NCBI RefSeq assembly: GCF_004015795.1
Contig: NZ_ML137218.1
Coordinates: 724,048-788,047, forward strand
Reading direction: 5' to 3'
DNA: 64,000 bases
Source of the DNA: Falsirhodobacter deserti
GTDB taxonomy: Bacteria > Pseudomonadota > Alphaproteobacteria > Rhodobacterales > Rhodobacteraceae
This document shows, piece after piece, positions 1 to 8,590 of this stretch (positions are counted from its first letter, which is position 1; each line of letters starts with the position of its first letter). The notes under the pieces were generated by a model. It saw nothing but the letters and a program-made list of their open reading frames with translations, had not been told where the DNA came from and did no database searches. The translations under genes and the position numbers were made by a program.

Positions 1-1
1 C

Positions 2-1066
2 GAGACCTTCTTTCAGCACCGCCCGCCGATCGATCCATCGTCGCTGGTGCGCTGGCGCAAGCGGATCGGTGAGGAAGGCGTGGAGTGGCTGCTGACCAAG
101 ACCATCGAGGCGGGGAGATCCTCGGGGGCGGTCACCGACAAGGCCCTGAAGCAGGTGGCGGTCGATACCACAGTCATGGAAAAGAACATCGCCCATCCGA
201 CGGACGCCCGGCTCTATGAGCGCGCCCGCACCCTTCTGGTCGGCCTGGCGAAGAAGGCCGGGATCGATCTGCGCCAGAGCTATGCCCGTTTGGCGCCGCG
301 GCTCGCGATCCAGGTCGGCCGTTACGCCCATGCCCGCCAGTTCAAGCGCATGCGCAAGGCGCTGCGCCAGCTCAAGGGCTATGTCGGCCGGGTGCGCCGC
401 GACCTGCGTCGGCACCTGCAGGAGATCCCGCAAGGTTCCCTGCGCGGACGGGTTCTGGACGCCCTCTGGCGGGTCGGCTCCCTTCTGGAACAGGGGCCGA
501 AGAGCCGCAACAAGATCTATTCCCTGCACGAGCCCGAGGTCGACTGCATCTCAAAGGGCAAGGCGCGGGTGCGATACGAGTTCGGCACCAAGGTCAGCCT
601 CGCCACCACCCTCGAAGGTGGCTTCGTCGTCGGCGCCCGCAGCTTTCCGGGCAACCCCTATGACGGCCACTCCCTGGCGCCGGCGCTGGAGCAGATCGAG
701 ATCCTGACCGACACGAGGCCCAGCCTCGCCGTCGTGGACCGTGGCTATCGCGGCCACGGCGTCGAGACGACCCGCGTCCTGATCAGCGGACAACGGCGGG
801 GCATCACCCCGGCACTGGCGAAACTCCTCAAACGGCGAAGCGCCATCGAACCGGAGATCGGGCACATGAAAGCGGATGGGCGCTTGGCCAGATGTCCCCT
901 GAAGGGCAGGACCGGCGATGCGCTCTTTGCCGTCCTCTGCGCCTGCGGCCATAACATCCGCAAGATCCTCGCCCATCTCAGGGCTCTTTACGTCTTCCTC
1001 ATTCGATTCATCCTGAAAATCATCGCAGTCGATGACCGGCAACTTCGGATGCCAGTCGCAGCATGA
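2..1066 (+). CDS. IS5-family transposase, 5' end cut by window edge
   Basis: DDE transposase of the IS5 family. The reading frame is open from base 2, so the N-terminal part lies outside the window; a GTG at 47 is internal. The three catalytic positions are visible: VDTTVMEKN (first Asp), AVVDRGYRG (second Asp) and AIEPEIGHMKADGR (Glu). A long basic region between the first and second Asp (RQFKRMRKALRQLKGYVGRVRRDLRRH) is typical of this subgroup. The element sits against a truncated hsdM on its right, so its insertion, or a deletion it promoted, probably broke that gene. The visible part looks intact and may still be active. The right terminal repeat could not be fixed confidently; the end must lie between 1066 and 1166. 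Confidence 0.9.
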   Translation, partial: ETFFQHRPPIDPSSLVRWRKRIGEEGVEWLLTKTIEAGRSSGAVTDKALKQVAVDTTVMEKNIAHPTDARLYERARTLLVGLAKKAGIDLRQSYARLAPRLAIQVGRYAHARQFKRMRKALRQLKGYVGRVRRDLRRHLQEIPQGSLRGRVLDALWRVGSLLEQGPKSRNKIYSLHEPEVDCISKGKARVRYEFGTKVSLATTLEGGFVVGARSFPGNPYDGHSLAPALEQIEILTDTRPSLAVVDRGYRGHGVETTRVLISGQRRGITPALAKLLKRRSAIEPEIGHMKADGRLARCPLKGRTGDALFAVLCACGHNIRKILAHLRALYVFLIRFILKIIAVDDRQLRMPVAA

Positions 1067-1165
1067 CGGCGTTGTTCAGACCGGACTAATTATCGTCGAT
1101 CATCACGCCAATGCAGGCGTCCTTCGATTGCGCCGCAAGGGTGGACTAACGGGCAGAGGGGGAAC

Positions 1166-1363
1166 GAAGAAGGTGTCGGCCAGATATTCGTCCCGATCCT
1201 CAGGCTCGCCGCCGTCCGCAACGATCAGGTCGTGACGGCGGGCGAAGGCCTCTGAGACGTAGCGCAGAAACGGAAGGCCAAGCGCGATGTGCTTGTATTC
1301 GCCCGCATCCATGGCGCCACGCATCTTGTCGGCCGCGGCGAACAGGATCTTTTCAATGGTCAA
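1166..1363 (-). pseudogene. hsdM: hsdM 5' fragment (type I restriction-modification methyltransferase)
   Basis: The first ~66 codons read on the minus strand resemble the N-terminal helical domain of HsdM, the DNA adenine methyltransferase subunit of type I restriction-modification: MTIEKILFAAADKMRGAMD, then FLRYVSEAFARRHDLI and DEYLADTFF. In the family this last segment continues with a Trp-Val-Pro-Pro stretch and several hundred more residues. Here similarity stops after the two Phe codons at 1166-1171 and the frame ends in unrelated sequence belonging to the neighbouring IS. Methyltransferase motifs are absent, so the product cannot work. No hsdS or hsdR is present in the window. It marks a former defence locus beside the mobile elements. 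Confidence 0.8.
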
Positions 1364-2016
1364 AGGTCGTCTCCGGCAACCATCGTCAACCGTGAGGAAC
1401 GGGGTGAGGGTGGATGTCGTGCGCTAAGGTCCTGACCGCTCCGGAAATGCAAAAATTCTCACGCTAAAAGCTTCGGTCAAGCGGAGGAAAAGGCCGCGGC
1501 TGGCTTTTGGCGGAGCCGATACTGACGTGGATGTAGTTCCAAGCAATGGACCAGAGCAAGACGCGGACTGGAGTTCGCGATCATCTCCGTGTTGACCTCC
1601 GATTTTCGCATGGCAGCGGGGGGAGCTGTAAGATCAGTTCGCGAGGGGCAGCGTGCCGGCGGAAGACTTGCCGGGCCCGCGCGATCTGACCCCGAATCGG
1701 CTGCACGCCGCGGGGTGATTGAGCGCTTGAGACAAAGCGGAAATACATGTCAGCGCCAAGGCTGCACGACCTCGAGCAAGAATTTTGATCGCAGCCTTAA
1801 CCGGCAGACCCGCATGCTCCTGAGGAGCAATCTGTTCTGCGTTCGCAACGGCCTGGTCAATCCGCGTGTTTGCGAAAAAATGCAGGGGCTTAGCATCGTC
1901 CAGAAGAGGCTCAAGAAGGGCTCTTGAGCCCTCGCTCCTGGCGTGGTTAGGGCCGCTCCCACCGCCGTCGCCGACCCCTCGCCGACGCCCAGATCACACC
2001 TGTTCGGAGCCACCAG
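1364..2016. other. Gap without recognisable gene
   Basis: About 650 bases between the hsdM stub and the AAA+/peptidase gene. Several short open frames exist on both strands (for example 1589-1927 plus) but none has recognisable domain content or a convincing ribosome binding site. A minus-strand stretch near 1480-1600 reads like the tail of a decayed transposase, but too little remains to name it. The promoter of the following gene should lie in the 3' part. Confidence 0.4.
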
Positions 2017-4164
2017 TTGCAGACCGCACCCGCACCATTCGCCGATCAACCGCCCGTCCCATCCGACCGCCCTTCCGTCCCACACTGGACCCATCTTGCC
2101 CTGCGCTCGTTGCTGGACGCCACGCTGCACCGGCTCGACTACGGCGGCTATTTGCACCAGCTTGAAGATGCAAAGACTGCCGACGTCGCCGAGGCCATGC
2201 GCAAGGCGCACGAGATGTTCGGCACGGGGCCGGTTCCCGCCGGATGGCTCGGGACGGAGGATTTCAGGAGGATACCAGCCGGATCCATCATGTTCCTGTT
2301 GCAGCTGTGTCGTGCCATCGGCAATGAGGATCGCCTGAAGGCGATGGCGGGACCGCTGGCGATCTCCACGCTGCAGGGCGCCGAGGACCTCGATGAGTTG
2401 CAGTGGGCGCTGAAGGCACTGCTGCCGCTGCATGATGTCGTCAGGAGCCCATCACGTGCCTCGCGGAAGTCCGAGCTCCAGTTCCTCGTCAACGACGTGC
2501 TCTCGACCCGGCGCCCCCGCCGCTTCGATGCGGTGGAACGGATGGCAGGCACGGCGGCGGGATTGCCCATCCTCCTGATCTTGCCTGCTGGGGACGCGGC
2601 ACCGCGCGCCGTCGCGTCCGTGCGCGTTGCGGCGCTGCAGATCGAACCCGTCGATGGGACCGTGGTGCGGTGGTTCTTGTCTGCGTTGCACCCTGAGGCT
2701 TCCCCGGACACCTTGGCGGCCCTCGACCTTCCGGACGATGAAGCCTTGGAAGCGATCGACATGGACGACCTGCTGACCGCCCTTCGAAATCCTGCGCCGG
2801 AAGCTGCCGCGGCTGGCCTGCGCGCACTGGCGACTCCGGTGGTGAAAGAGGCAGGGCCGCGGCTGGCGGACCTTGCGGGCTATGGCGCCGTGAAGGCGGT
2901 CGCGCTGCAGATCGTGTCCGACCTTGCCGCGTGGCAGCGTGGGGAGCTTCCGTGGGGTGATGTCACCCGTGGCCTTTTGCTCAGCGGCCCGCCCGGCACC
3001 GGGAAAACGGAGTTGGCGCGGGTGATGGCGCGTGAGGCGGGCATCACCTTCGAGTCCGGCAGCTACGGCCAATGGCAGAAGCACGGCAACATGGGCGACA
3101 TGCTGCGGGAAATGGATCGCACCTTCGCCCGTGCGAAAGCCGCACCGCCCGCGATCCTCTTCATCGACGAGATCGACGGGTTTGGCAGCCGACGGACCCA
3201 GGATCAGAGCTCGAATGCGAGCTACGAAGCAAAGGTCATCACCGCACTCCTCCAGCACCTCGACGGCGTAGACGGGCGTGAAGGAGTCGTGGTCATCGGG
3301 GCGTGCAACCATGTCGAGATGCTGGATCCGGCCATCCGTCGGCCGGGCCGGTTCGACCGGGTCCTTCATATCGGACCTCCATGCCTTGAGGATCTGCCGA
3401 TCATCCTGCGGCAGCACCTGGGTGATGATCTCGCGGACGCCGATCTGACGCGGATCGCGGCCATGGCGCAGGGGCGAACCGGGGCGGAATGTGCCGCCGC
3501 TGTTCGCAACGCGCGCGCCGCCGCGCGGCAGGAGAGGCGCGCGATGGCCGAGGTCGATCTTGAGGCGGTCCTGATCGGTTCGTTCGACGGCACTCCGAAG
3601 GATGTCCTATACAGAACAGCGGTTCACGAAGCCGGCCATGCCATCGTCGCCGTGGCCCTCGGGGTTGCGACGCCGGTGATCCTAGGTCTGACGTCCGGCG
3701 GCGGTCTTGCGACGATGCGCGAGCGTCCGGGTCTCGTCTGCGCCACCGATCTTCACCATCTGCGGATGGTCGACCTGGCCGGTCGTGCCGCCGAGCGGAT
3801 CGTCTTCGGCCATGTCGCCATCGGATCCGGCGGTGCGGCAGACAGTGACCTCGCGCGGGCGACACGCCGCATTCTCGAAGAGGAGTTGTCCGAGGGCATC
3901 GGCGCCCTCGGCCCGATCTGGTGCGGCCCCGCTGTCAGACCCTCGGCGTTCATGGACCTGCCGCAGGACTTTCGCGATCACGTGCGCGGCTGGCTCAAGA
4001 TCGCCGAAGACGACGCGGTCGAGGAACTGAAGCGGAACGAGAGCCTGCTGGTCGAGGTCGGCATGGCGTTGCTCGAGCGCAGGGTCATCGCCGGGACGGC
4101 CCTCGCGGAGTTCATGTCGCGCGTGGAGGACAGCCGAGCAGGCGTGTCCCGGATGCCGGGATGA
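2017..4164 (+). CDS. Soluble AAA+ ATPase with FtsH-type M41 metallopeptidase domain
   Basis: 715-residue protein with FtsH-like modules but no transmembrane segment at its N-terminus, so probably a cytosolic ATP-dependent zinc protease. Residues 1-300 are an unrecognised helical region. The AAA+ module follows with Walker A GPPGTGKTE at 324-332, Walker B ILFIDEIDG near 380-388 and the arginine-finger region IRRPGRFDR. The peptidase module carries HEAGH at 537-541 and a downstream AADSDLARATRRI segment that supplies the Asp expected as third zinc ligand in M41 peptidases, so both activities look intact. The annotated start is TTG with only a weak upstream purine tract; the first ATG is at 2197, so the true start is uncertain. 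The gene ends ~150 bp before sequences that may be the tnsA-side end of the Tn7-like element, and lies next to a broken hsdM. It could be transposon cargo, a defence protein, or simply the neighbouring gene. Confidence 0.8.
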   Translation: MQTAPAPFADQPPVPSDRPSVPHWTHLALRSLLDATLHRLDYGGYLHQLEDAKTADVAEAMRKAHEMFGTGPVPAGWLGTEDFRRIPAGSIMFLLQLCRAIGNEDRLKAMAGPLAISTLQGAEDLDELQWALKALLPLHDVVRSPSRASRKSELQFLVNDVLSTRRPRRFDAVERMAGTAAGLPILLILPAGDAAPRAVASVRVAALQIEPVDGTVVRWFLSALHPEASPDTLAALDLPDDEALEAIDMDDLLTALRNPAPEAAAAGLRALATPVVKEAGPRLADLAGYGAVKAVALQIVSDLAAWQRGELPWGDVTRGLLLSGPPGTGKTELARVMAREAGITFESGSYGQWQKHGNMGDMLREMDRTFARAKAAPPAILFIDEIDGFGSRRTQDQSSNASYEAKVITALLQHLDGVDGREGVVVIGACNHVEMLDPAIRRPGRFDRVLHIGPPCLEDLPIILRQHLGDDLADADLTRIAAMAQGRTGAECAAAVRNARAAARQERRAMAEVDLEAVLIGSFDGTPKDVLYRTAVHEAGHAIVAVALGVATPVILGLTSGGGLATMRERPGLVCATDLHHLRMVDLAGRAAERIVFGHVAIGSGGAADSDLARATRRILEEELSEGIGALGPIWCGPAVRPSAFMDLPQDFRDHVRGWLKIAEDDAVEELKRNESLLVEVGMALLERRVIAGTALAEFMSRVEDSRAGVSRMPG

Positions 4165-4310
4165 CGCTCGTTTCCACGGCGTCCGTTTGTTCTTCGGCCA
4201 AACCCGATTCACGATCCCTGTCCAGACCGTCTGGAGTCCCTGCTTGCAGAGGTCGCGCAGGAGGATCCCAGATGGGGGCAAAAATCTGCCGAGGGCCCAT
4301 GTCATCGAAA

Positions 4311-4360
4311 CTGAAGACTTGACAATGTTCCGGGCGTCTGAAGTCGTGAAATAATGTTCC
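4311..4360. repeat. Two imperfect direct repeats upstream of tnsA, candidate transposon-end sites
   Basis: Two copies of a ~21-23 bp motif, at 4311-4331 and 4338-4360. Both begin CTGAAG[A/T]C[T/G]TGA and both end ATGTTCC; they start 27 bp apart. Tn7-like elements carry several TnsB-binding repeats of about this length between the terminal TGT and tnsA, and this is the expected position. A TGT at 4301 lies just outside the first copy. I could not find the same motif at a distal end, so the assignment as a transposon end is inference. Confidence 0.4.
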
Positions 4361-4534
4361 TTGTGTGTTCTTGTTTGCGAAATACTTTTTCCGATTTTCG
4401 CAGCAAAGTCAGACATTTAGCGGAAGAAATTCCGCAGACTCGTCGTTTTTACTCTTTTGCTTTTCGTCATGAGTCGGAATCAATAGCGGACAGGAACAGC
4501 CAGCGAGAGAGACTTCCGGACAGACCACCCTTGA

Positions 4535-4562
4535 GAAAGAAAAAGCTCGGCACAAGGCCGAG
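4535..4562 (-). terminator. Outward-facing rho-independent terminator upstream of tnsA
   Basis: The hairpin CTCGGC/GCCGAG (4546-4551 with 4557-4562, 5-base loop) is followed on the minus strand by a T-rich run (TTTTTCTTTCT). No minus-strand gene reads into it from the right within the transposon. It may insulate the element from antisense transcription, or transcription leaving the element. Confidence 0.55.
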
Positions 4563-4713
4563 CGAGAGGTGTCGGGCGAGCCCGCTATATGAACCTTGAA
4601 TGTAAGCTCTCAGCATAGAAGAGCACAAGAGGTTCTCCCGACAATGAATGAAATACCCTGCGTCGCCTTCGGCGCAGGAGTAGCACCTTATTGGCGATTG
4701 GATACTTCCCATA

Positions 4714-5403
4714 ATGAAGCCGTTGGGTTCCACCCACTTCCTGCCCGAACCTGCAAAAAGCCGCGCCGGGCGTGCCATTCCCAAGGCCTCGCAGGGCAAC
4801 TTCGTCGGAGAGTTCGTCTTCGGCGTCGAGAAACCGCAGCGCGTCGGGTTCGAGAGCATGCTCGAGTTCCAGACGGCAATCTGCACGGTCTATCGCCCGG
4901 GCTTCGTCGACCTGGAAGAGCAGCTCGCACCGATCGCCTACCGCAAGCCTAACGGAGACATCGGACACCATTCCCTCGACTATCGGAGCACGTTCCGGGA
5001 CTGTCTGCGCATCGGGATGGCCGTGAAGCCGTCGCATATCGCGGCCAGGCCGAAGTTCCGAGCGGAGATGCTGGCCGTGGCAAAAGCGGCGGTGCCGAGC
5101 ATCGTCGACAAGCTGGTCGTCGTGACGGAGCGGAACATCCACCCCGTCGAGCTCTTCAATGCCAAGCTGTTCCATGCGGCACGGCGTCCGGTCCCGGATG
5201 AGGACGAGGCCATCGCCAATCTGCGCACAAGGCTGAGTGCGCCCGTGACAGTCGCGGATCTCATCCATCAGGGGCGCCATGACGGGGTGACGCTGTTCGG
5301 GGTGGCGCGGGCCATCCACGGGGGCGGGTTGAGGCTCATGCGGAAGGAGCGCATCGCGCACTCCTCGTTCATCGCCGCGAACGCGGCGCAGGTGGCAGCA
5401 TGA
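4714..5403 (+). CDS. tnsA: TnsA-like transposon endonuclease
   Basis: 229-residue protein that should make the 5'-strand cuts at the transposon ends, working with TnsB as in heteromeric Tn7 transposase. The TnsA catalytic pattern is recognisable: an acidic residue in GFESMLEFQ, an Asp in IGHHSLDYRSTFRDC and a Lys in IGMAVKPSH, consistent with the restriction-endonuclease-like fold. Its presence suggests cut-and-paste transposition rather than the replicative mode of elements lacking TnsA. It is the first gene of the tnsA-tnsB-tnsC-tniQ operon and its stop overlaps the tnsB start (ATGA). The ATG at 4714 has no clear Shine-Dalgarno sequence. The sequence is divergent from Tn7 TnsA, so identification relies partly on gene order. 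Confidence 0.8.
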   Translation: MKPLGSTHFLPEPAKSRAGRAIPKASQGNFVGEFVFGVEKPQRVGFESMLEFQTAICTVYRPGFVDLEEQLAPIAYRKPNGDIGHHSLDYRSTFRDCLRIGMAVKPSHIAARPKFRAEMLAVAKAAVPSIVDKLVVVTERNIHPVELFNAKLFHAARRPVPDEDEAIANLRTRLSAPVTVADLIHQGRHDGVTLFGVARAIHGGGLRLMRKERIAHSSFIAANAAQVAA

Positions 5404-7598
5404 GGGACAGCGTCAGCAAGCTGGCCGTCTCCACCCACGTGCCCGTGGAGAAGGGCGCCGTGTTCGAGCTGAACCGGCGCCGCGGCACGGTCGTGGAATT
5501 GCGGATCACCTCCTGCCTCGTCCTGTGGGACGAGTTCGTGGACCCAGAAAGCGGGGAGGTGCTCCCCGCGATCTCCGACACGATCTCGAACGAGGATTTC
5601 TGCCGCTACGACCTGCACGGGCGGCTGAACATCGTCACACGTCCCTCTGCCGTGGTCGCCGAAGGTCATCGCGACCGCAGCCACCGCAGCAGGGCCGAGA
5701 TTGCCCGGATGAAGCTTCGCCTCTGCTTCGTATCGGCCGCACAGCAGATGATCATTGATGGGGACATGGAGGAGACCCGGGCGGGCTTTATCCTGCGCGG
5801 GAACAACCTCCTCGGCCTCGGGACGGTCTATTACAACCGGCATCTGATGAAGGAAGCCGGCGCCACTGGCAAACGGGGCGGCGCGAAGGTCGACCTCGGG
5901 CCGCAATCGGCTCTGCCGGAGTCCCCTGCGAACATCTACAAGTGGTATTGCGATCATCGTCGGGGTGGCCAGAACGCGCTCTTCGACGAATATGCCAGCT
6001 CCGGAAATCGGACCAATCGCTACACGGAGGCCGAGAGGGCCCTTGTGCATTCGGTCATCCGTCAACGCCTCGATCAGGAGCGCTGCTCGATCTCGTCCAT
6101 CGTCTCCAGCGTGCAGGCGGTGTTCGATGTCCATAACGAGGACGCCGCGCGTGCGCATCCGCCCGGGGAGGTTTTCAATCGCCCCGGCTACGACTTCGTC
6201 CATGCCGCCATCGACGCGCTAGCACCTCTGGATCATGCCATCCGGACGCGGGGCCTCAAGGTCGCGTATCGTGACATGCACGCGCTCGGGGTCGGAGTGA
6301 AGACCAGCCGCGCGCTTGAGCGCGTGGAAATCGACGAATACACGTTCGACCTCATGGTGCTCCTGAACCACGCTGGGATCTGGGACTGGCTTCGTGCGGA
6401 AGAGCGCGAAAGGCTCGGCCTCGACGGATCCGCGCGTCGCGTCGTCTTGTCAGCCGCCATCGATGTCCACACGCGCTGCATCGTCGGCATGCAGATCTCC
6501 GCCAGCGAGACCACATCGCTTCTGCGCGAGACCGTGGAGATGATCTTCATGGACAAGACGCCGATCGCGGATGCGGTCGGGGCCCATGAGCCCTGGAACA
6601 TGCATGGCCGCCCGGAGACGATCGTTCTGGATCGCGGTCCGAACTACATCGGCGACGAGGTCTACGATCTTCTGGCGGATCTCGGAATCACGAACCTCGG
6701 CGCACCCGCGAAGAAGCCGTGGATCCGACCATTCATCGAACGGGTCTTCAGGACGATCCATGTCGGGTTCGCGCAGCGGTTCTCCGGCCGGACCTTCAGC
6801 AATGTCGTCGAAAAGGGAGAGAATGACGCGGCGGCCCGGGCGTCACTGACGATCGACGACTTTCTCCAATGGCTTGTCCGGTGGGTGGTCGATATCTACC
6901 ACAATGCGCCGCATGCAGGTCTGCTGGGCCGCACGCCTGCCGAGGCCTGGGCTCAAGCGAAGGCAGCATCGCAGCTGCAATCCGTATCGCGCGAGGAGAT
7001 GCGCCGCGTCTTCGGCATCCGTCGGCATCGCAAGCTCGGACCCGGCGGCATCACGATGATGCACATCCAGTATCAGACTGACGACCTGGCCAAGCTCTAC
7101 TATGCGCCGCCCACCAAGCCCAAGGTCCTCGAGGTGGCTTGGTGGCCGCACGACATCGGCACGATCTCGGTGAAGGTCGCCCCGGACCGGTGGCTGAACG
7201 TCACGGCCGCCGATCCTATGTGGATCGGAAAGTCCTTCGACGACCTAATGATGATCCGGCACAGGATGGCGGGCGAGCGCGACCGGTCGAATGCCGCCAG
7301 GGCGCGTGCCCTCGTCGAACTCGATGCGGCGGCACATCGGGGAAAGGTCCTTCGCGGCCTGCTTCCAACCGTCATCACGGACGGCACCTATGAGCGGTAT
7401 GAGGCCGACTTCATGCGGTTCATGTCCACGGCCGAGCGCGACTTCGACGCGCCGGAGCATACCGATCTCTTCGACGACGTTGTCGACCTGCAGGTTGTCG
7501 GCGCCGAACCCGACATGCCTCCGCCCATGACGGCCGTCGCGCGCGCATCCCTCACCTCCGCTGCGGCTTCGGCCCTCGACGACGACCTGATGGAATAA
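5400..7598 (+). CDS. tnsB: TnsB/TniA-like DDE transposase
   Basis: 732-residue transposase of the Mu/Tn7 integrase-core family, which joins the 3' transposon ends to target DNA. The rve-type core carries D355 (AAIDVHTRC), D411 (IVLDRGPNY) and E447 (RPFIERVFR), a D-D-35-E arrangement with all acidic residues present. The ~340 residues before the core should hold the helix-turn-helix domains that bind the transposon ends. The C-terminal ~200 residues include the beta-barrel region and a tail that in this family contacts TnsC. The start ATG at 5400 overlaps the tnsA stop, and the stop is six bases before tnsC, so the operon is translationally coupled. Length agrees with TnsB (about 700 residues). 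No frameshift or nonsense codon is visible. Confidence 0.92.
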   Translation: MRDSVSKLAVSTHVPVEKGAVFELNRRRGTVVELRITSCLVLWDEFVDPESGEVLPAISDTISNEDFCRYDLHGRLNIVTRPSAVVAEGHRDRSHRSRAEIARMKLRLCFVSAAQQMIIDGDMEETRAGFILRGNNLLGLGTVYYNRHLMKEAGATGKRGGAKVDLGPQSALPESPANIYKWYCDHRRGGQNALFDEYASSGNRTNRYTEAERALVHSVIRQRLDQERCSISSIVSSVQAVFDVHNEDAARAHPPGEVFNRPGYDFVHAAIDALAPLDHAIRTRGLKVAYRDMHALGVGVKTSRALERVEIDEYTFDLMVLLNHAGIWDWLRAEERERLGLDGSARRVVLSAAIDVHTRCIVGMQISASETTSLLRETVEMIFMDKTPIADAVGAHEPWNMHGRPETIVLDRGPNYIGDEVYDLLADLGITNLGAPAKKPWIRPFIERVFRTIHVGFAQRFSGRTFSNVVEKGENDAAARASLTIDDFLQWLVRWVVDIYHNAPHAGLLGRTPAEAWAQAKAASQLQSVSREEMRRVFGIRRHRKLGPGGITMMHIQYQTDDLAKLYYAPPTKPKVLEVAWWPHDIGTISVKVAPDRWLNVTAADPMWIGKSFDDLMMIRHRMAGERDRSNAARARALVELDAAAHRGKVLRGLLPTVITDGTYERYEADFMRFMSTAERDFDAPEHTDLFDDVVDLQVVGAEPDMPPPMTAVARASLTSAAASALDDDLME

Positions 7599-7603
7599 CA
7601 GTC

Positions 7604-8590
7604 ATGACAAAGCCCGACACCACCAACATCGCCGCCGCACCCGCCGCGCAGGACTTGCAAGGCCGGATCGCCTGGCTGGAGGCACGATACCTCAAGAACG
7701 CTCGCGACGACGACTTCCAAGAATACCTGCGGGACATTCTGCAGGTCGGCCCCGACGGGGCGTTGCTGCCCGCAGCCACCCGTGATCCGCTCAACGGGGA
7801 GACCCGCGGCATGCAGGTCATCGGCGCGTCCGGCGATGGCAAATCGGTGATGATCCGGCGCAACCTGTCCGCGCTCCCCGGCTTCGTTGAAATGAAGGGA
7901 GGCGCTCCCGGCAACTACATTCATATCACCGTATCACCCGAAGCGACGATCAAGAGCCTCGCCTCCGACATCGTCGCTGCCACCGGATACGGACGTCTCG
8001 CGGAGCGAACAAAGACCCATGAAGGCTGGGCGGTCGTCCGTCACCGCTTGAAGATGCTTGGCATTGCCATGCTCTGGATCGACGAGGCACACCACCTGCT
8101 TCGGGGTGGCTCCGGTCGCGATGTTTCGGGGGCGCTCCAGGCCCTGAAGAACCTGCTTCAGGGGGAGGGGGCCGTCGCCGTCATCCTTTCCGGCGTTCCG
8201 CAGCTCGAGGATCGCATCGCCACCGATCCGGAAACCTTCCGGCGCTACCGTCTGCGCCAGCGCCTCGTTTCCGTCGCAGCAGGCGGAGCCGACATGCAGA
8301 GGATCGGTCGGTTCATAGACGCCTGCTGCCGCAAGCTCGAACTGGCGCTGCCCGAGGACCCCACCTTCGCAGAGCGGATCGTGTTCGCGCAGAAGGGCGG
8401 TCTAGGCCGGTCTATCGCCTTCGCGAAGATGACGGTGCGCCGGGCTTTGGTGAACGGTCGCACGTCGGTGACCTTCGAGGATGCGCGGCGGACCTGGATC
8501 CTGAACGGGGGTAACGAAGGCGAGCCAACTCCGTTCGATCCGGGGCATTGGCCGGAGATCCGCGCTTACCTCAAAGATCGGGGATGGTGA
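7604..8590 (+). CDS. tnsC: TnsC/TniB-like AAA+ transposition regulator
   Basis: 328-residue AAA+ ATPase that in Tn7-like systems links the target selector (TniQ/TnsD) to the transposase and confers target immunity. Walker A is GASGDGKS and Walker B is MLWIDEAHH, followed by a sensor-like stretch AVAVILSGVPQLEDR that is typical of TniB. Length is closer to TniB than to Tn7 TnsC, which is longer. It starts six bases after tnsB and ends inside the start region of tniQ (the ATG at 8584 overlaps the tnsC end). Both nucleotide-binding motifs look functional. Confidence 0.92.
   Translation: MTKPDTTNIAAAPAAQDLQGRIAWLEARYLKNARDDDFQEYLRDILQVGPDGALLPAATRDPLNGETRGMQVIGASGDGKSVMIRRNLSALPGFVEMKGGAPGNYIHITVSPEATIKSLASDIVAATGYGRLAERTKTHEGWAVVRHRLKMLGIAMLWIDEAHHLLRGGSGRDVSGALQALKNLLQGEGAVAVILSGVPQLEDRIATDPETFRRYRLRQRLVSVAAGGADMQRIGRFIDACCRKLELALPEDPTFAERIVFAQKGGLGRSIAFAKMTVRRALVNGRTSVTFEDARRTWILNGGNEGEPTPFDPGHWPEIRAYLKDRGW

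Noticed and set aside
1750-2433. Minus-strand frame of 227 codons over the start of the AAA+ gene
   Set aside because: No motifs and unusual composition; it overlaps the 5' part of a gene with clear domains.
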